This document shows positions 1-9,906 of a stretch of 64,000 nucleotides of DNA, one piece after another. Made by a program: the position numbers and the translations under genes. The notes beneath the pieces were generated by a model. The model had not been told where the DNA came from, searched no databases, and was given only the letters and a program-made list of their open reading frames with translations. Numbering within the stretch: the stretch's first letter is position 1; each line of letters begins with the position of its first letter. The stretch comes from Mytilus californianus. Lineage: Eukaryota; Mollusca; Bivalvia; Mytilida; Mytilidae. Where the stretch lies: assembly GCF_021869535.1 (NCBI RefSeq), contig NW_026262659.1, positions 12,640,321-12,704,320 of the forward strand, in the 5' to 3' direction.

Positions 1-1115
1 TGCTGCCCTGGTAATTAGAAATCAAAATTGAAATAGTAAGAAATGAGTGTTGGCCATTGATGTAGAAATAGCGAGAAATTTAGAGGAAACTCTCTGTGAC
101 GAGCAACATTTTCTGTGCCAAATTTAGCAAGAGGTGTTCTTCATTTATACTATTTCGAAAATTCCGGAACCGTTGAGTACCCTTAAAAAATGGCATTTTT
201 CTATCAAAAAAGCTGGGGCACCATATGTGTTTTGCAGTTTCAATTACACCCAAAGGTGTTGATAATTCAAAATTTGACATTTTTTTTCAATGGATCTTTG
301 ATAGTGAAAACGCAGGACTAAAAAGGCTCCCATTGTCGCCTATGTAAATAATTACTCCATTGTAACCTTAAACGTTTTGTTATAAATTCCTACTTTTAAC
401 ATAAAAGATGCATTGTACTGAATTGCGTTTAAATGTAATACACGCTCCCGAAAATATAAATTCCGTTACTAATTCTTCTTGTAGATAAAATACACATGAT
501 TAAAATTAAAAACTCCAAGTTACAATGTTTGTTCGAAATGACAGGGGTGAAGCTATTTGACTTAGAAGCCATTGATTCTATCACCTTAAATTCTGTAATA
601 AACGGCTGGACTCTTAAGGGTAACATTGTTTATATAATATTAATTTTATATTATATTGTATACATACATAATGTTTTTATATAACCTGGAATTTCTTTCT
701 TTTTTAACAATTGTAGATCATACATTTGTATTATTTCTGACTATTTGTTATATTATTAATGTTTATAATATCTCTGATTTTGGTTTATGAGAATAAAGAT
801 TTATTACAATCTGATTAAAATTAAAGATCTGTCACTCTGCTCCGTTAGTTTGGTTTGTCGCGTGTAAGATCTGAAGACATTCCATAAAGGTAGTCAGTCT
901 CATACAATACAGACTTCATTAGTATGGATATGTTCCTTATACAAAAACTGATCCAACAAAGTTATCAAGAAGAACGACTTAATTTGACACTACATAAGTT
1001 TTACGGTCACTATCATCAATTTGTTGACCGATACGATATATCTGTGTCTCAACTCAATAGCGAAATGTTTTCATTTTCTTAGATTTTAAGATAAAAGAAC
1101 AGTCGTCTTATCTAT

Positions 1116-1280
1116 GATATAATACCGTTATGGCCTTCATGAAAAGTTAATATCCAAAATTGTTAAATCGAGGAAAGGTTATTTTCCTCGAGGTCCGAAG
1201 GACCGAAGGAAAATAACTTTTTCGAGATTTAATAATTTTAGATATTAACTTTCCTTGATGGCCATAACTGTATTATAATA
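1116..1280. repeat. Long palindrome (foldback/MITE-like)
   Basis: About 80 bases on each side of the centre at 1,198 (GGTCC-GAA-GGACC) pair with few mismatches; for example TATAATACCGTTATGGCC at 1,118 matches the complement of the stretch ending at 1,278. Its size and near-perfect arms fit a foldback or MITE-type element. I did not identify a target-site duplication. Confidence 0.8.
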
Positions 1281-1595
1281 TTGAACTGAATACAAAGACA
1301 TAATTTTCCTTGAATGAACATATGAATTCGAGATAAGTTTGAAAAGTTCCTCTGGACTGTAACTAGAAAAATAAAAACAAGATTTCTCATGTATCTGTAC
1401 TTATTGGATACACATAAAGCTTATTAACGCAATTTTTATAGCCTGCTTAGTGCTTTGTGAGTCTCTTTTGTCTCAAAATGCTTTCAATGTCCAGATCCTA
1501 GCATGAGTCAAATGTTGAGGAGGCCGCCAGATGTAAACAAACGATACGACGTCACTATTTAGTTATTATTTTGACGTGCAAATGTGCGCCAAAAA

Positions 1596-1722
1596 AGAGT
1601 TATTTTTGCTACACGGATATATCCGAACAGTTATTTTACCTACACACATATTCCTAAACAGTTATTTTGCCTTCGCGCATATTCCCAAGCAGTTATTTTG
1701 CCTACGCGCAATTTGCCGCGGG
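1596..1722 (+). repeat. Minisatellite, about 31-bp unit, four copies
   Basis: The core AGTTATTTT(A/G)CC recurs at about 1,598, 1,629, 1,660 and 1,691, followed by a TACxCGCAxATTCC-type segment. The last two units are the most alike. Confidence 0.75.
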
Positions 1723-2988
1723 AAAAAGGGGCTATTCTCCTTTAAGGAATAATAAACATAAGTAATATCTTAATTATTTTATTAGTGGTTACTATAGTAA
1801 AGAATAATAATATCGATTTTGTCCTTATTCCCAATTGTGACATTCTGACTGAGTGTGGATTCGCATGATGGTGATATATGCGTATCAGAAGATGCTTTCC
1901 CTATCACTGCACCCTGTCTCGTTTCTTTTGATCTTCATGTGATTCTCTCAGTTTTTGTTTATAACCCTGATTTTTTTTCTTCTTAAGCGATTAAGTAGGA
2001 TATAACATTGTCAAGCTTCTCTTGCCTATATTTATATGACATTTTATACACTTTTGTTATCATCAATTTATTCCTGTGTGTGTATGTATAAAACTAATGC
2101 TGGAATTTCTCTATCGTGAGTGAAAGACACAAACCTTCCTTTATTTAGTTCTTTGGTTGAAGCGATTGCATTTATCATTAACTCATAAAAAAGTATATCG
2201 AGAATTGAGTTTGCTTTATATCAAGAGTCTGTGCAGATTATTGTTTACAAAACACATAACCATACAAATGTGTCGAGGATGGTTTATTTTAACACCACAT
2301 ATTATATCCTATGTAATATCTCCCTTTATATATGTGAAATATATGCCACTCGGTTTTAAATAAACAATCAATCAACCAATAACGGATTTATAATTACGAA
2401 ATTTGTCCACAATATAATCTTGTTTATCCAATTTGTAACACGATCGGTAGAGGTGAAATATCATGCCCTTAGATCTGATGTAACAAAATGATAAAATAGC
2501 TACATCATGTAGTATTGAAACTGTGATACTGGTTTCATTAGCGATTATACCATGTGTTCAATGTTATGAATTTAGTTTTTTATGGCCTACGATACATTTG
2601 TAATTGTCAAAGTTGAAATTGCAATCGCTGTAATAATTTTAATCAATCATACATAAATCACTGATAGTATTATTGAGTTATTGATAAGATCTTAGTCGGA
2701 CTTCAATCTGTGAAGTTTCTTAATGTGTTGATATGGCCATGAGCGGCACCATATTGACCTTTAACATCTGTTCAACAAAGGTAACACATTTTAAATGGTC
2801 TTGTCTGTTGAGTGCAATTATAGTGTACTGTCAGAATGTTAATTTCAATAATAACTGTCATGGAACAAGTGATACTACAGATACGGTATAATGTAAAATA
2901 TTTATCATGAATATTACACTAATAATCAGATTTTGGCCTTGGAAAATCACTCAACTACTAGTATCTGAAAAACTATTTTGCTCCAGGA

Positions 2989-3036
2989 CTTTGTCAGCAA
3001 CCAGTACTTTCGTGGAAAGTACATCTGCTGACAAAG
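2989..3036. repeat. Short hairpin
   Basis: CTTTGTCAGCA at 2,989 pairs with TGCTGACAAAG ending at 3,036. An inner stem GTACTTTC/GAAAGTAC is also present. No function can be assigned. Confidence 0.6.
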
Positions 3037-3623
3037 TGGGCTACCGAGGTAAAGGTATTGAGTTAAGGCTGGAAACTGCTTGAAAAATAAATGAAAATTT
3101 TGAATGACAAATGAAATATTTCAAAAGGTTCATTTGTTGAGTTCTTTCCCTTGTGGTTGCAATATTGAAGGTGAATCATGAGGTGGATATGGATGGTGGT
3201 TGTTTTTAGAAGATTCTTTAAAAGATGTTTACACAATGAGCAATTAACTAAGACTGTGATTCCTTTGTTTCCCACGTGACACATACTTCGAAACTTGAAG
3301 TATACAACTTTATCTGACCTGTTTATTTTTGTGCGAACTCTTTACCCCGAGTTTTATGAAGCCTGCATGCTGCCTATAACGGAATATGCAGAGACGGGTT
3401 AAGGAAATAAACAACACTATTAAATAGAATCAAACCATTCATCTATAAACTCTATAATCTACCAGTGACACGCTGGCACTTTGAATACTGATTTTCCTTT
3501 TGAAAATTTATACAATTTTGTTGTCAAACATTTATTTCGAGTGCCACGCTGGTATTTTATATACCGATTTTTACGCCAAAAAAAATAGATTAACAGAACT
3601 GATTAAATTGTTAAAAGGAAAAT

Positions 3624-3653
<30 letters not shown>
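3624..3653. repeat. (TA)n microsatellite
   Basis: An uninterrupted TA dinucleotide run directly abutting the left inverted repeat of the Penelope-like fragment. Confidence 0.9.
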
Positions 3654-3654
<1 letters not shown>

Positions 3655-3699
3655 ACACGTCTATAAGGGTACAAAATCACCAAAAATAATAAAATGTTA

Positions 3700-3730
3700 G
3701 ATATTTCGGATAACTAATATCCTTCATCAG
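3700..3730 (-). ncRNA. Hammerhead ribozyme-like core in the left repeat of the Penelope-like fragment
   Basis: On the minus strand the order is CTGATGA, a 5-bp stem (GGATA/TATCC) with a short loop, GAAA, then TATC, which supplies a NUH-type cleavage site. One extra A sits between CTGATGA and stem II, and stem I is only about 3 bp (TTA/TAA), so activity is uncertain. Hammerheads are known in Penelope-like elements. Confidence 0.55.
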
Positions 3731-3874
3731 TAAGATGTAAAATGAATCTTATCTTGACATGTGGTAGTCAAACTGAAATAATAATCTTGATCGCTATACA
3801 AATTATCAATAATCAATACGCTGGTAAATTTTTTCAAAATAAATAATTTGCCAATTGGCACAGATCAAACGTGA

Positions 3875-4234
3875 AAGGTTAGTAAAGGCGGGACTGTGTA
3901 CACTTTATTTTGCAATGTAACTTGCAAAACCCAGAATGTTGTATACGTTCTTCAGTGTCGATGTGGCATACAGTATGTTGGCGAGACAGAACAGCCATTC
4001 AACAAACGCATGAATGGTCATCGAAGTCACTACACCTGCAAGCCCGACCTCCCCGTAAGTCGTCATTTGAGATCACCTGGGCACGCCCAAGCTGATCTCA
4101 AAAACCTTATCATCACCATCATAGACCACAACGAGGGTTGGTCAAGGGCCGACAGACCTGCTCGGGAAAGGTTTTTGATAAGAAAGCTAAGGACAGTTTC
4201 CCAAGAGGGCATAAATGAAAAAAACATAGAATGA
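3875..4234 (+). pseudogene. GIY-YIG endonuclease domain of a Penelope-like element (5' truncated)
   Basis: The open frame of about 119 codons has no ATG start; the first possible initiator is a GTG at 3,896, so this is a 3' coding fragment. Visible motifs in order: a Cys pair (CNVTC), then VVYVLQCRCGIQYVGET, which holds the 'GIY' (VVY) and 'YIG' (YVG) elements, then FNKRMNGH with the expected Arg and His, then SRHLRSPGH. It ends about 10 residues after a KLRTVSQEGIN-type tail at a TGA stop. In the family this domain nicks DNA to prime reverse transcription. No reverse transcriptase lies upstream, so the fragment is presumably inactive. A free-standing GIY-YIG protein is unlikely, given the flanking repeats. 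Confidence 0.75.
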
Positions 4235-4462
4235 GTAACTTATTTTCCCTACCATCACTCTCATTTTCCTACCATCACTTGTTTCCAGTAACTCAGGCTT
4301 CTGTACTGAACCCTTTCAGTTTTTAGGAATTTATTCCTCCTCCCAAACATCAATATTGAACAAATTTACCAGTGTATTGATTATTGATAAATTGTATAGC
4401 GATCAAGATTATTATTTCACTTTAACTACCACATGTCAAGATAAGATTCATTTTACATCTTA

Positions 4463-4480
4463 CTGATGAAGGATATCTAA
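4463..4480 (+). ncRNA. Hammerhead relic with stem II/GAAA deleted
   Basis: The right repeat keeps CTGATGAAGGATAT, then jumps to CTAACATTT. It lacks the stem II 3' strand and the GAAA present in the left repeat. The missing segment is bordered by ATAT on both sides, consistent with a microhomology deletion. Confidence 0.55.
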
Positions 4481-4671
4481 CATTTGTTCATGATTTTATT
4501 TTTTTTTGGTGATGTTGTACCCTTTAAGACTTGTTATATATTATATTTTGTAGTGTACTGTATCATAATTATATGATCCATCGCCCCGTAAGATTTATCG
4601 TTGGCTATTATTCAGTCATTTAATATATATTATATTCGAAATTTTGGTAAGTATACCTCACCGATTTTAGA

Positions 4672-4975
4672 ACTAAAGAGGGACGAAAGATACCAGAGGG
4701 ACAGTCAAACTCACAGATCGAAAACAAACTGACAACGCGATGACCAAAAATAAACATTTATCTGAAAATGAGGCTTATTGGTAAAAAAATGTCCAAATTA
4801 AAAAAAGGAACAGACAGCCAAATCTCATCAAAAGGGAGAAAAGATGTGAAAAATACCAAAGAGAGAATCAAATCAGAAGGACCGAAAAGAGAGACAAAAG
4901 CATGGCAAAAATTGAAAAACGACGAAACGAAACAACAACGTACAGAACATTACAATTTCAAACTACACTGACCTT
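4672..4975 (+). repeat. Dispersed repeat, 'GAGAGGCGAAAGATACC' family (partial)
   Basis: GAGGGACGAAAGATACCAGA followed by AAACTGACAACGC matches copies at 31.3 kb and in both arms of the inverted repeat (45.95 and 52.75 kb). The lysine-rich frame at 4,768-4,971 is a by-product of the A-rich repeat. Confidence 0.65.
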
Positions 4976-5682
4976 TATTTTGGATACAGAATACTAAGAA
5001 ATTTATCAATTCATTTCAAATTGTCTCGTAAGAAGATGGGAACAGAACATCAAAGTGATTTTTTGATGATATCTTTTAAATTATATACCTTTTAGTGTAG
5101 GACATTCCGGATGCAGTTGTTTTGAGTTTGAGATCGGTGGCCACAAAAATATACCAACTACCTTCGGACTTTTATTCAGTTTGTGAGTTAATCGCCCCGG
5201 TTTACACAATAACCTCTAGAAAAAAATGTGTTTAATCCTTATAATTCTTAAGGCAAGCATTCTCGATTTTTAATTAACATATGTTTTTGTTTTATGGCTA
5301 CTATTTACCATCAAATGCACAATTGACATGTCGTAACTGAGGAGTTAGCCGGCATATTGACTTTATGAAGTCCATAAATGCTCGATAAATGCAACAAAAT
5401 CTAAAATGAAATAGCACCTCTCTCAAAAAATTTCATTTTCCAAAATTGTGAAGCATACAAGTAACGGAATAATCTTCAGCTTGAAAGTTGTCATTTGTAT
5501 GACGTCATTCTGTGCCATGAAGTTAGTTCGCCAATATCATTCATGAAATTTCGGGGAGTTTTAATTAATTTTAATTTTATACATTTTTAAAGCTTTAGTG
5601 TATTAATTCGTTTTGTTATATATGCATTAGAATATATAGAAACAACAGTTATGTAGGGCGGTAACAAAAAGATAAATTAGTA

Positions 5683-5880
5683 TAAAAACAGAAGATGTGG
5701 TTTGATTGCCAATGAGAAAACTCTTCACAAGAGACCAAATGACACAGAAATTAACAACTCTAGGTCCCCGTACGGCCTTCAACAACGAGCAAACCCCATA
5801 CCGCATAGTCAGCTATAAAAGGCCATGAAATGACAAATGTAAAACAATTCAAAGGAGAAAACTAACGGCCTAATTACTAT
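5683..5880 (+). repeat. Mytilid-type dispersed repeat, family A
   Basis: Contains AGATGTGGTTTGATTGCCAA, then ACGGCCTTCAACAACGAGCA and CAGCTATAAAAGGCC. These blocks recur in the same order about ten times in the window, on both strands. I recognise the family from mussel sequences but cannot assign a class; it may be a SINE or a retrotransposon 3' end. Confidence 0.75.
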
Positions 5881-5947
5881 ACTATATATAAAAATATTAA
5901 TTTTCGCGAACCATTTAGGTCACAGAAATTCCAAAATATGGCATCAG

Positions 5948-6440
5948 TAAGGAGAGTTGTACAAATAATGTGAATACACAGAACCCCGATCCAATTTATC
6001 TTCTGCTAAAAGCATTCATCATTTTCTGTTTTGTATGTACTAACAACATTCTATTTTTTCTATAATTTCGATTAAAATATTCTAAAACCTGCAGTTAAAA
6101 TAGGTCACATGCCCCAAATAAACATTCCCCGATTATTTGAACTACTGTGGCCTCGATGTAAAGCAACGCAAGCCTCGATGCAAAGAACACGCTTCCCGAA
6201 GGTAAGGAGAGTTATACAAATAATATGAATACACAGAACCCCGATCCAATTCATCTTTTGCTTAAAGTGTTTATCATCTTCTGTTTTGTATCTACTAACA
6301 ACAATTCATTTTTCTATAATTCCGTTTTAAATATGCCAAAACCTGCAGTGAAAATAGAGGTATGTCCCAACTTAACATTCCCCGATTGGTTGAACTGCTG
6401 TGGCCTCGATGTAAAGCAACGCAAACCTCGATGCCAAGCA
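5948..6440 (+). repeat. Tandem duplication, 255-bp period
   Basis: Copy 1 starts at 5,948 (TAAGGAGAGTTGTAC) and copy 2 at 6,203 (TAAGGAGAGTTATAC). Similarity continues through ACACAGAACCCCGATCCAAT to CTGTGGCCTCGATGTAAAGC. Copy 2 carries the small cysteine-rich ORF; copy 1 has lost the ATG (now GTG) and has a stop in the equivalent frame. Confidence 0.8.
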
Positions 6441-6488
6441 CACACTAAATTTTCCGTTAATACCCAAAAATGTCCGTCAATATGTTGA
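6225..6488 (+). CDS. Small cysteine-rich ORF, function unknown
   Basis: An 87-codon ATG-initiated frame. The N-terminus has a hydrophobic run (HLLLKVFIIFCFVS, residues about 9-22) that could act as a signal peptide. The remainder has six cysteines (VCPN, NCC, PRC, KCP, SIC at the end), a spacing reminiscent of small secreted disulfide-rich peptides. I do not recognise the family. The copy duplicated 255 bp upstream preserves CGLDVKQRKPRC in the homologous frame but has a stop and a Cys-to-Tyr change. This may be a real secreted peptide gene with a dead duplicate, a 3' exon, or chance. No polyadenylation or splice evidence decides it. Confidence 0.3.
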   Translation: MNTQNPDPIHLLLKVFIIFCFVSTNNNSFFYNSVLNMPKPAVKIEVCPNLTFPDWLNCCGLDVKQRKPRCQAHTKFSVNTQKCPSIC

Positions 6489-7079
6489 CCTTCGACCCCT
6501 GGATTTAACCGATTCTCAAACAGAGATGTTCTTGCGCTAAAATGTAATTCTAAGTGAAGTATACTGGTAAAGTAAAATTCTAATCTTTTACAGAAATACA
6601 TACACATTTTATCATTAATATTTTGTCATGCTTCTGTATATTAACTTTTATTTCCGCTGAGCTATAGTTAAATTTAATGCTATACAAATTTTGTTACGTC
6701 AAGTTTTAGGAGTAAGAATATTTCGCGCCAAAACAAGAAAATAACCTGCAACATTAAACTATTTTATCATCATGTTTGTGACATTTCAAATAGAAAAAAG
6801 CCTTTGGTATCAGCAATTGTGGTAAGTATTACTTATTATTGTTAAGGTTCTCCAGATCTGGTTCTCTTGATCTTCTTGACGGTCAATTTAATCCCATTTA
6901 TCAATTATTTCCAATGACACTTTTTTTTTACAGAAATGTCAACCCAGTCGATTTGTGTCATCAAGGAATTGTATATTTAAAAGGAATGGAAACGCGGCTC
7001 GAGATCAATCGGGATACCCGCAGAGCACCTGCAGAGCTATAATCCATGTCTGACTCGGTCGGAAGTATGATGAATAATA

Positions 7080-8685
7080 TAAAGAATCATGACGGTGGTC
7101 CATTTCCTGTCATATAGATCGGTCTTTTAAATTCACGGGGTCATCTTGCTTGAGAAGATATAAGAGAGAGAGAAACCCAAAATCAAGAATAAAATTCCAT
7201 TCCGTGAATAGTTGAGGCCTTATGTATCATTTTAATGCCTCATCGAACATACGTTTGTAATATTTTAGTATGAAAATTCTTATTAAAATAGACCTCGGTC
7301 TTGAAACTTGAGTGAGTTTCATCCGGATTACAAAACAAAAAATACAGTGTTTTGATTTTTTTTCTAAAAGCTCGGCAACTACGAAGTGCAAAACAAAATA
7401 GTTGATATCATTATGAAGCTGAAACCTTATTCTAAGTTTTTTTAAGTTTCTGGTCACATTTCTGACTTTTCTACGATTTTTCGAAATTTCAGTTTTGAAT
7501 TTCATTATTCTGTCAAAACACGTCTTTCAATCTGGGAGTGTAATACGTTTTCTTCTAAATATTGGAAAGTAGAAAGAATAAAGTGAGAAAACGAGATATC
7601 ATTTTAAAGAAGGAATATTTTCCTACAGTTTGGTATAAATTACGAATGCTAAATGATATTGGTACAATGTAAATGATTTTATTTCGAAACATGTTGAAAA
7701 TTTTAAGTAGTTCGTCAATAAATACACCAACACGCCGTATTCTGGAAAGGGTTAAATAACTACTTGAAATAGATGTGACATTGACATACAATTTAAAAGC
7801 TTAGTCTTTTTTCTATCACATAGTGTTGGTTTTATGAAAATGGTGATAAAAACGAATTTGCTATGGTTTTTCAAAATCCCATGTTTATAGTTCACATTGA
7901 CGCCATTTTAATCAGTCAAGTTCCACACCGACGAAGTCGGAAATTACAGGCAAGAAATGTATATAAGACTTCCTTTTTTTCTAGAAGAGCAGTAGTCTAG
8001 AGGTCGCAAAATATTCCTTCGGTGTTAAAATAAATAATATGCGAATGTCGGAAAGTTTTAACTGTTTCTAATTAAAAAAAATTATTGCACCACGGCATAA
8101 TTTAGCATTTATCAACAGGTGAGCTCGGCGTGATTTCTTTTTGACACCTTAAATCAGGGACAGCCTATAGTTAGTAAACACTGTTCCTGCTTAAATATAT
8201 ATACGACAAAAATTAGCTTATCAATGATACATGATAGATTATACCTGCAAATTGGATATCTCATATCGGTGTTTATTATCAGTAACACCTACAAAAATGT
8301 ATTATCTAAGTTCTTTTATCTAGACAAAATACTACATCTGTTCACGTACTTCTTCCTTTATACTTTTCTATACCAGTCATATTCCAAAATTAAAAAGTAT
8401 TTTTTTAACTTTTTGCATTACCTTAAATCTTTTTAAAAACTCGTATAATGTCAGATTTCATCTATTAATTGATCTTAATTGTTGCATACCTTCGTGAAAT
8501 ATCAAGAGGACGTACAAGAAATAAATGTTTTTCAGAAGTAACTTCGTTTAAGGTTGTATTATTTATTTCATTTAAGGAATTGTATATCTAAATAGACAAT
8601 TTCTTTTTTCATTTCATGATTAAATGACCAAGTTCGATAACTACTGCCAGATAAGTAATGAGCCAGTTAGAGCAACGGGATGTAA
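7080..8685. other. No gene seen
   Basis: AT-rich sequence with only short chance frames. I see no recognisable repeat except AAGGAATTGTATATCTA near 8,575, which resembles sequence at 6,963 and, inverted, at 17,096-17,118. Confidence 0.5.
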
Positions 8686-8689
8686 TTAA

Positions 8690-8710
8690 GGTTCCGCTAA
8701 AGTCAAATTT
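8690..8710 (+). repeat. Left terminal inverted repeat (TTAA at 8,686-8,689)
   Basis: 21 bp starting GGTTCCGCTAAAGTC and ending AAATTT, identical to the complement of the right terminus. Similarity stops immediately inside the element, so the repeat is short. Confidence 0.85.
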
Positions 8711-9906
8711 TTTTTTCATATGAGGCATTATATTAAATGTGTTATTTCTAAGCTAGTTCTTACACTTGTGTCCTTATATTAAGTCCATACATTAACACCA
8801 ATATGAAGTTACTTGTAATGAAAGGATTTTGGAAAATTTAAAAAAAACAAAATACGTAATTCTGATTTTAAAAGGCGAAAATTGGACTTTCCAAGACACA
8901 TTTTTCCAATAAATCCAGTTCTCATAAATAACACTTTTCCTTGCCCAGGATCGTACAATGTATGGTTGAAGTTTGTATGAAGTACAAGCTAGCATTTAAA
9001 ATGCATGTCAATTATCTGTTAAACAGTTCTACTCAATTGTTTGACTGCTGTACAAAAAATAAAGGGCGCTATTTTTAAATTTCAATGTGGCGTTGGATTT
9101 CCAGCATGCATTAGAAATCCCTAGCTTTGATCCCCCTTTATTATGACTTTTCTTAAATTTGATATTGTATTGCGTGTCCATAACATTTATTTGTTAAATG
9201 CATTTACCTTTTTTTACCTTAAAATCAACATTTTATTTACAGTTGTCCATACCTTTGGAAACCGAAAGTAGAAGTTAAAATTAATCCGCTGTTTCGAATT
9301 AAAGAAAACACTATAATATTGAAATGTTTAATAATACAACATTGCTTTTGATACGAAGAAGTTTATTTTAATATTAAATGCATAGTTATTAAATGATTTA
9401 CATAATATTTAACACTTAACTCTTATACGAAAGCATTAACTATTTCAGATAACTTATATCCGGTTCGGAGAAAAATGGTTGATCAAAGATCACGAAGACG
9501 TTAACAAACAGTTTTAATACTTTTTATGGACAATCGGTGAATATTTATAGGTAAGATTATGTGTCATGTCATTTCTATATATAAACCCCAAACAAATAAC
9601 ATAATTAATGATCGATCGGAGGCTGTTTGTAAGTACAAGGGATAAAAATCAACTATGTTTGTTGAATGATTTTCTCTGCACATATGCATTTCCGGTAGGT
9701 AATATTTCAATAATTACTAATTTTATTTTGAAAAATAATGATTTTGAGGCACATATATATAGGTAAGAATGATATACTTTGACAGGCAAGTAAAAATTAT
9801 AAGTTTCATTAGAGGAACAAATAAAACAAAAATCTAAGGAAAGCAAAAGGAAACACTGAAAGGGAAACAGATTGAATTGCAACAATATATATATATATGA
9901 AGTAAA

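Larger units (their letters stand above)
1..3600. other. Gene-free AT-rich stretch
   Basis: I see no ORF with coding character in either strand; the short open frames are at the length expected by chance in AT-rich DNA. The stretch holds a long palindrome, a 31-bp minisatellite and a short hairpin, listed separately. Between them I recognise nothing. Confidence 0.6.
3652..4545 (+). mobile_element. Penelope-like retroelement fragment with inverted flanking repeats
   Basis: A GIY-YIG endonuclease reading frame is enclosed by two copies of a roughly 180-bp sequence in opposite orientation: 3,652-3,836 and, as reverse complement, 4,365-4,545. Shared landmarks are TTACCAGxGTATTGATTAT, TAGCGATCAAGATTATTATT and GGTGATxTTGTACCCTTxA. 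Penelope-like elements typically carry a C-terminal GIY-YIG domain and pseudo-LTRs that can be inverted, and hammerhead motifs have been described in those repeats; both traits are present here. The reverse transcriptase that should precede GIY-YIG is missing: only about 40 bases lie between the left repeat and the open frame. The copy is therefore a truncated relic or internally deleted derivative and not autonomous. Confidence 0.7.

Noticed and set aside
4768..4971. Lysine-rich 67-residue frame
   Set aside because: It lies within the A-rich dispersed GAGAGGCG-family repeat, whose other copies do not keep the frame.
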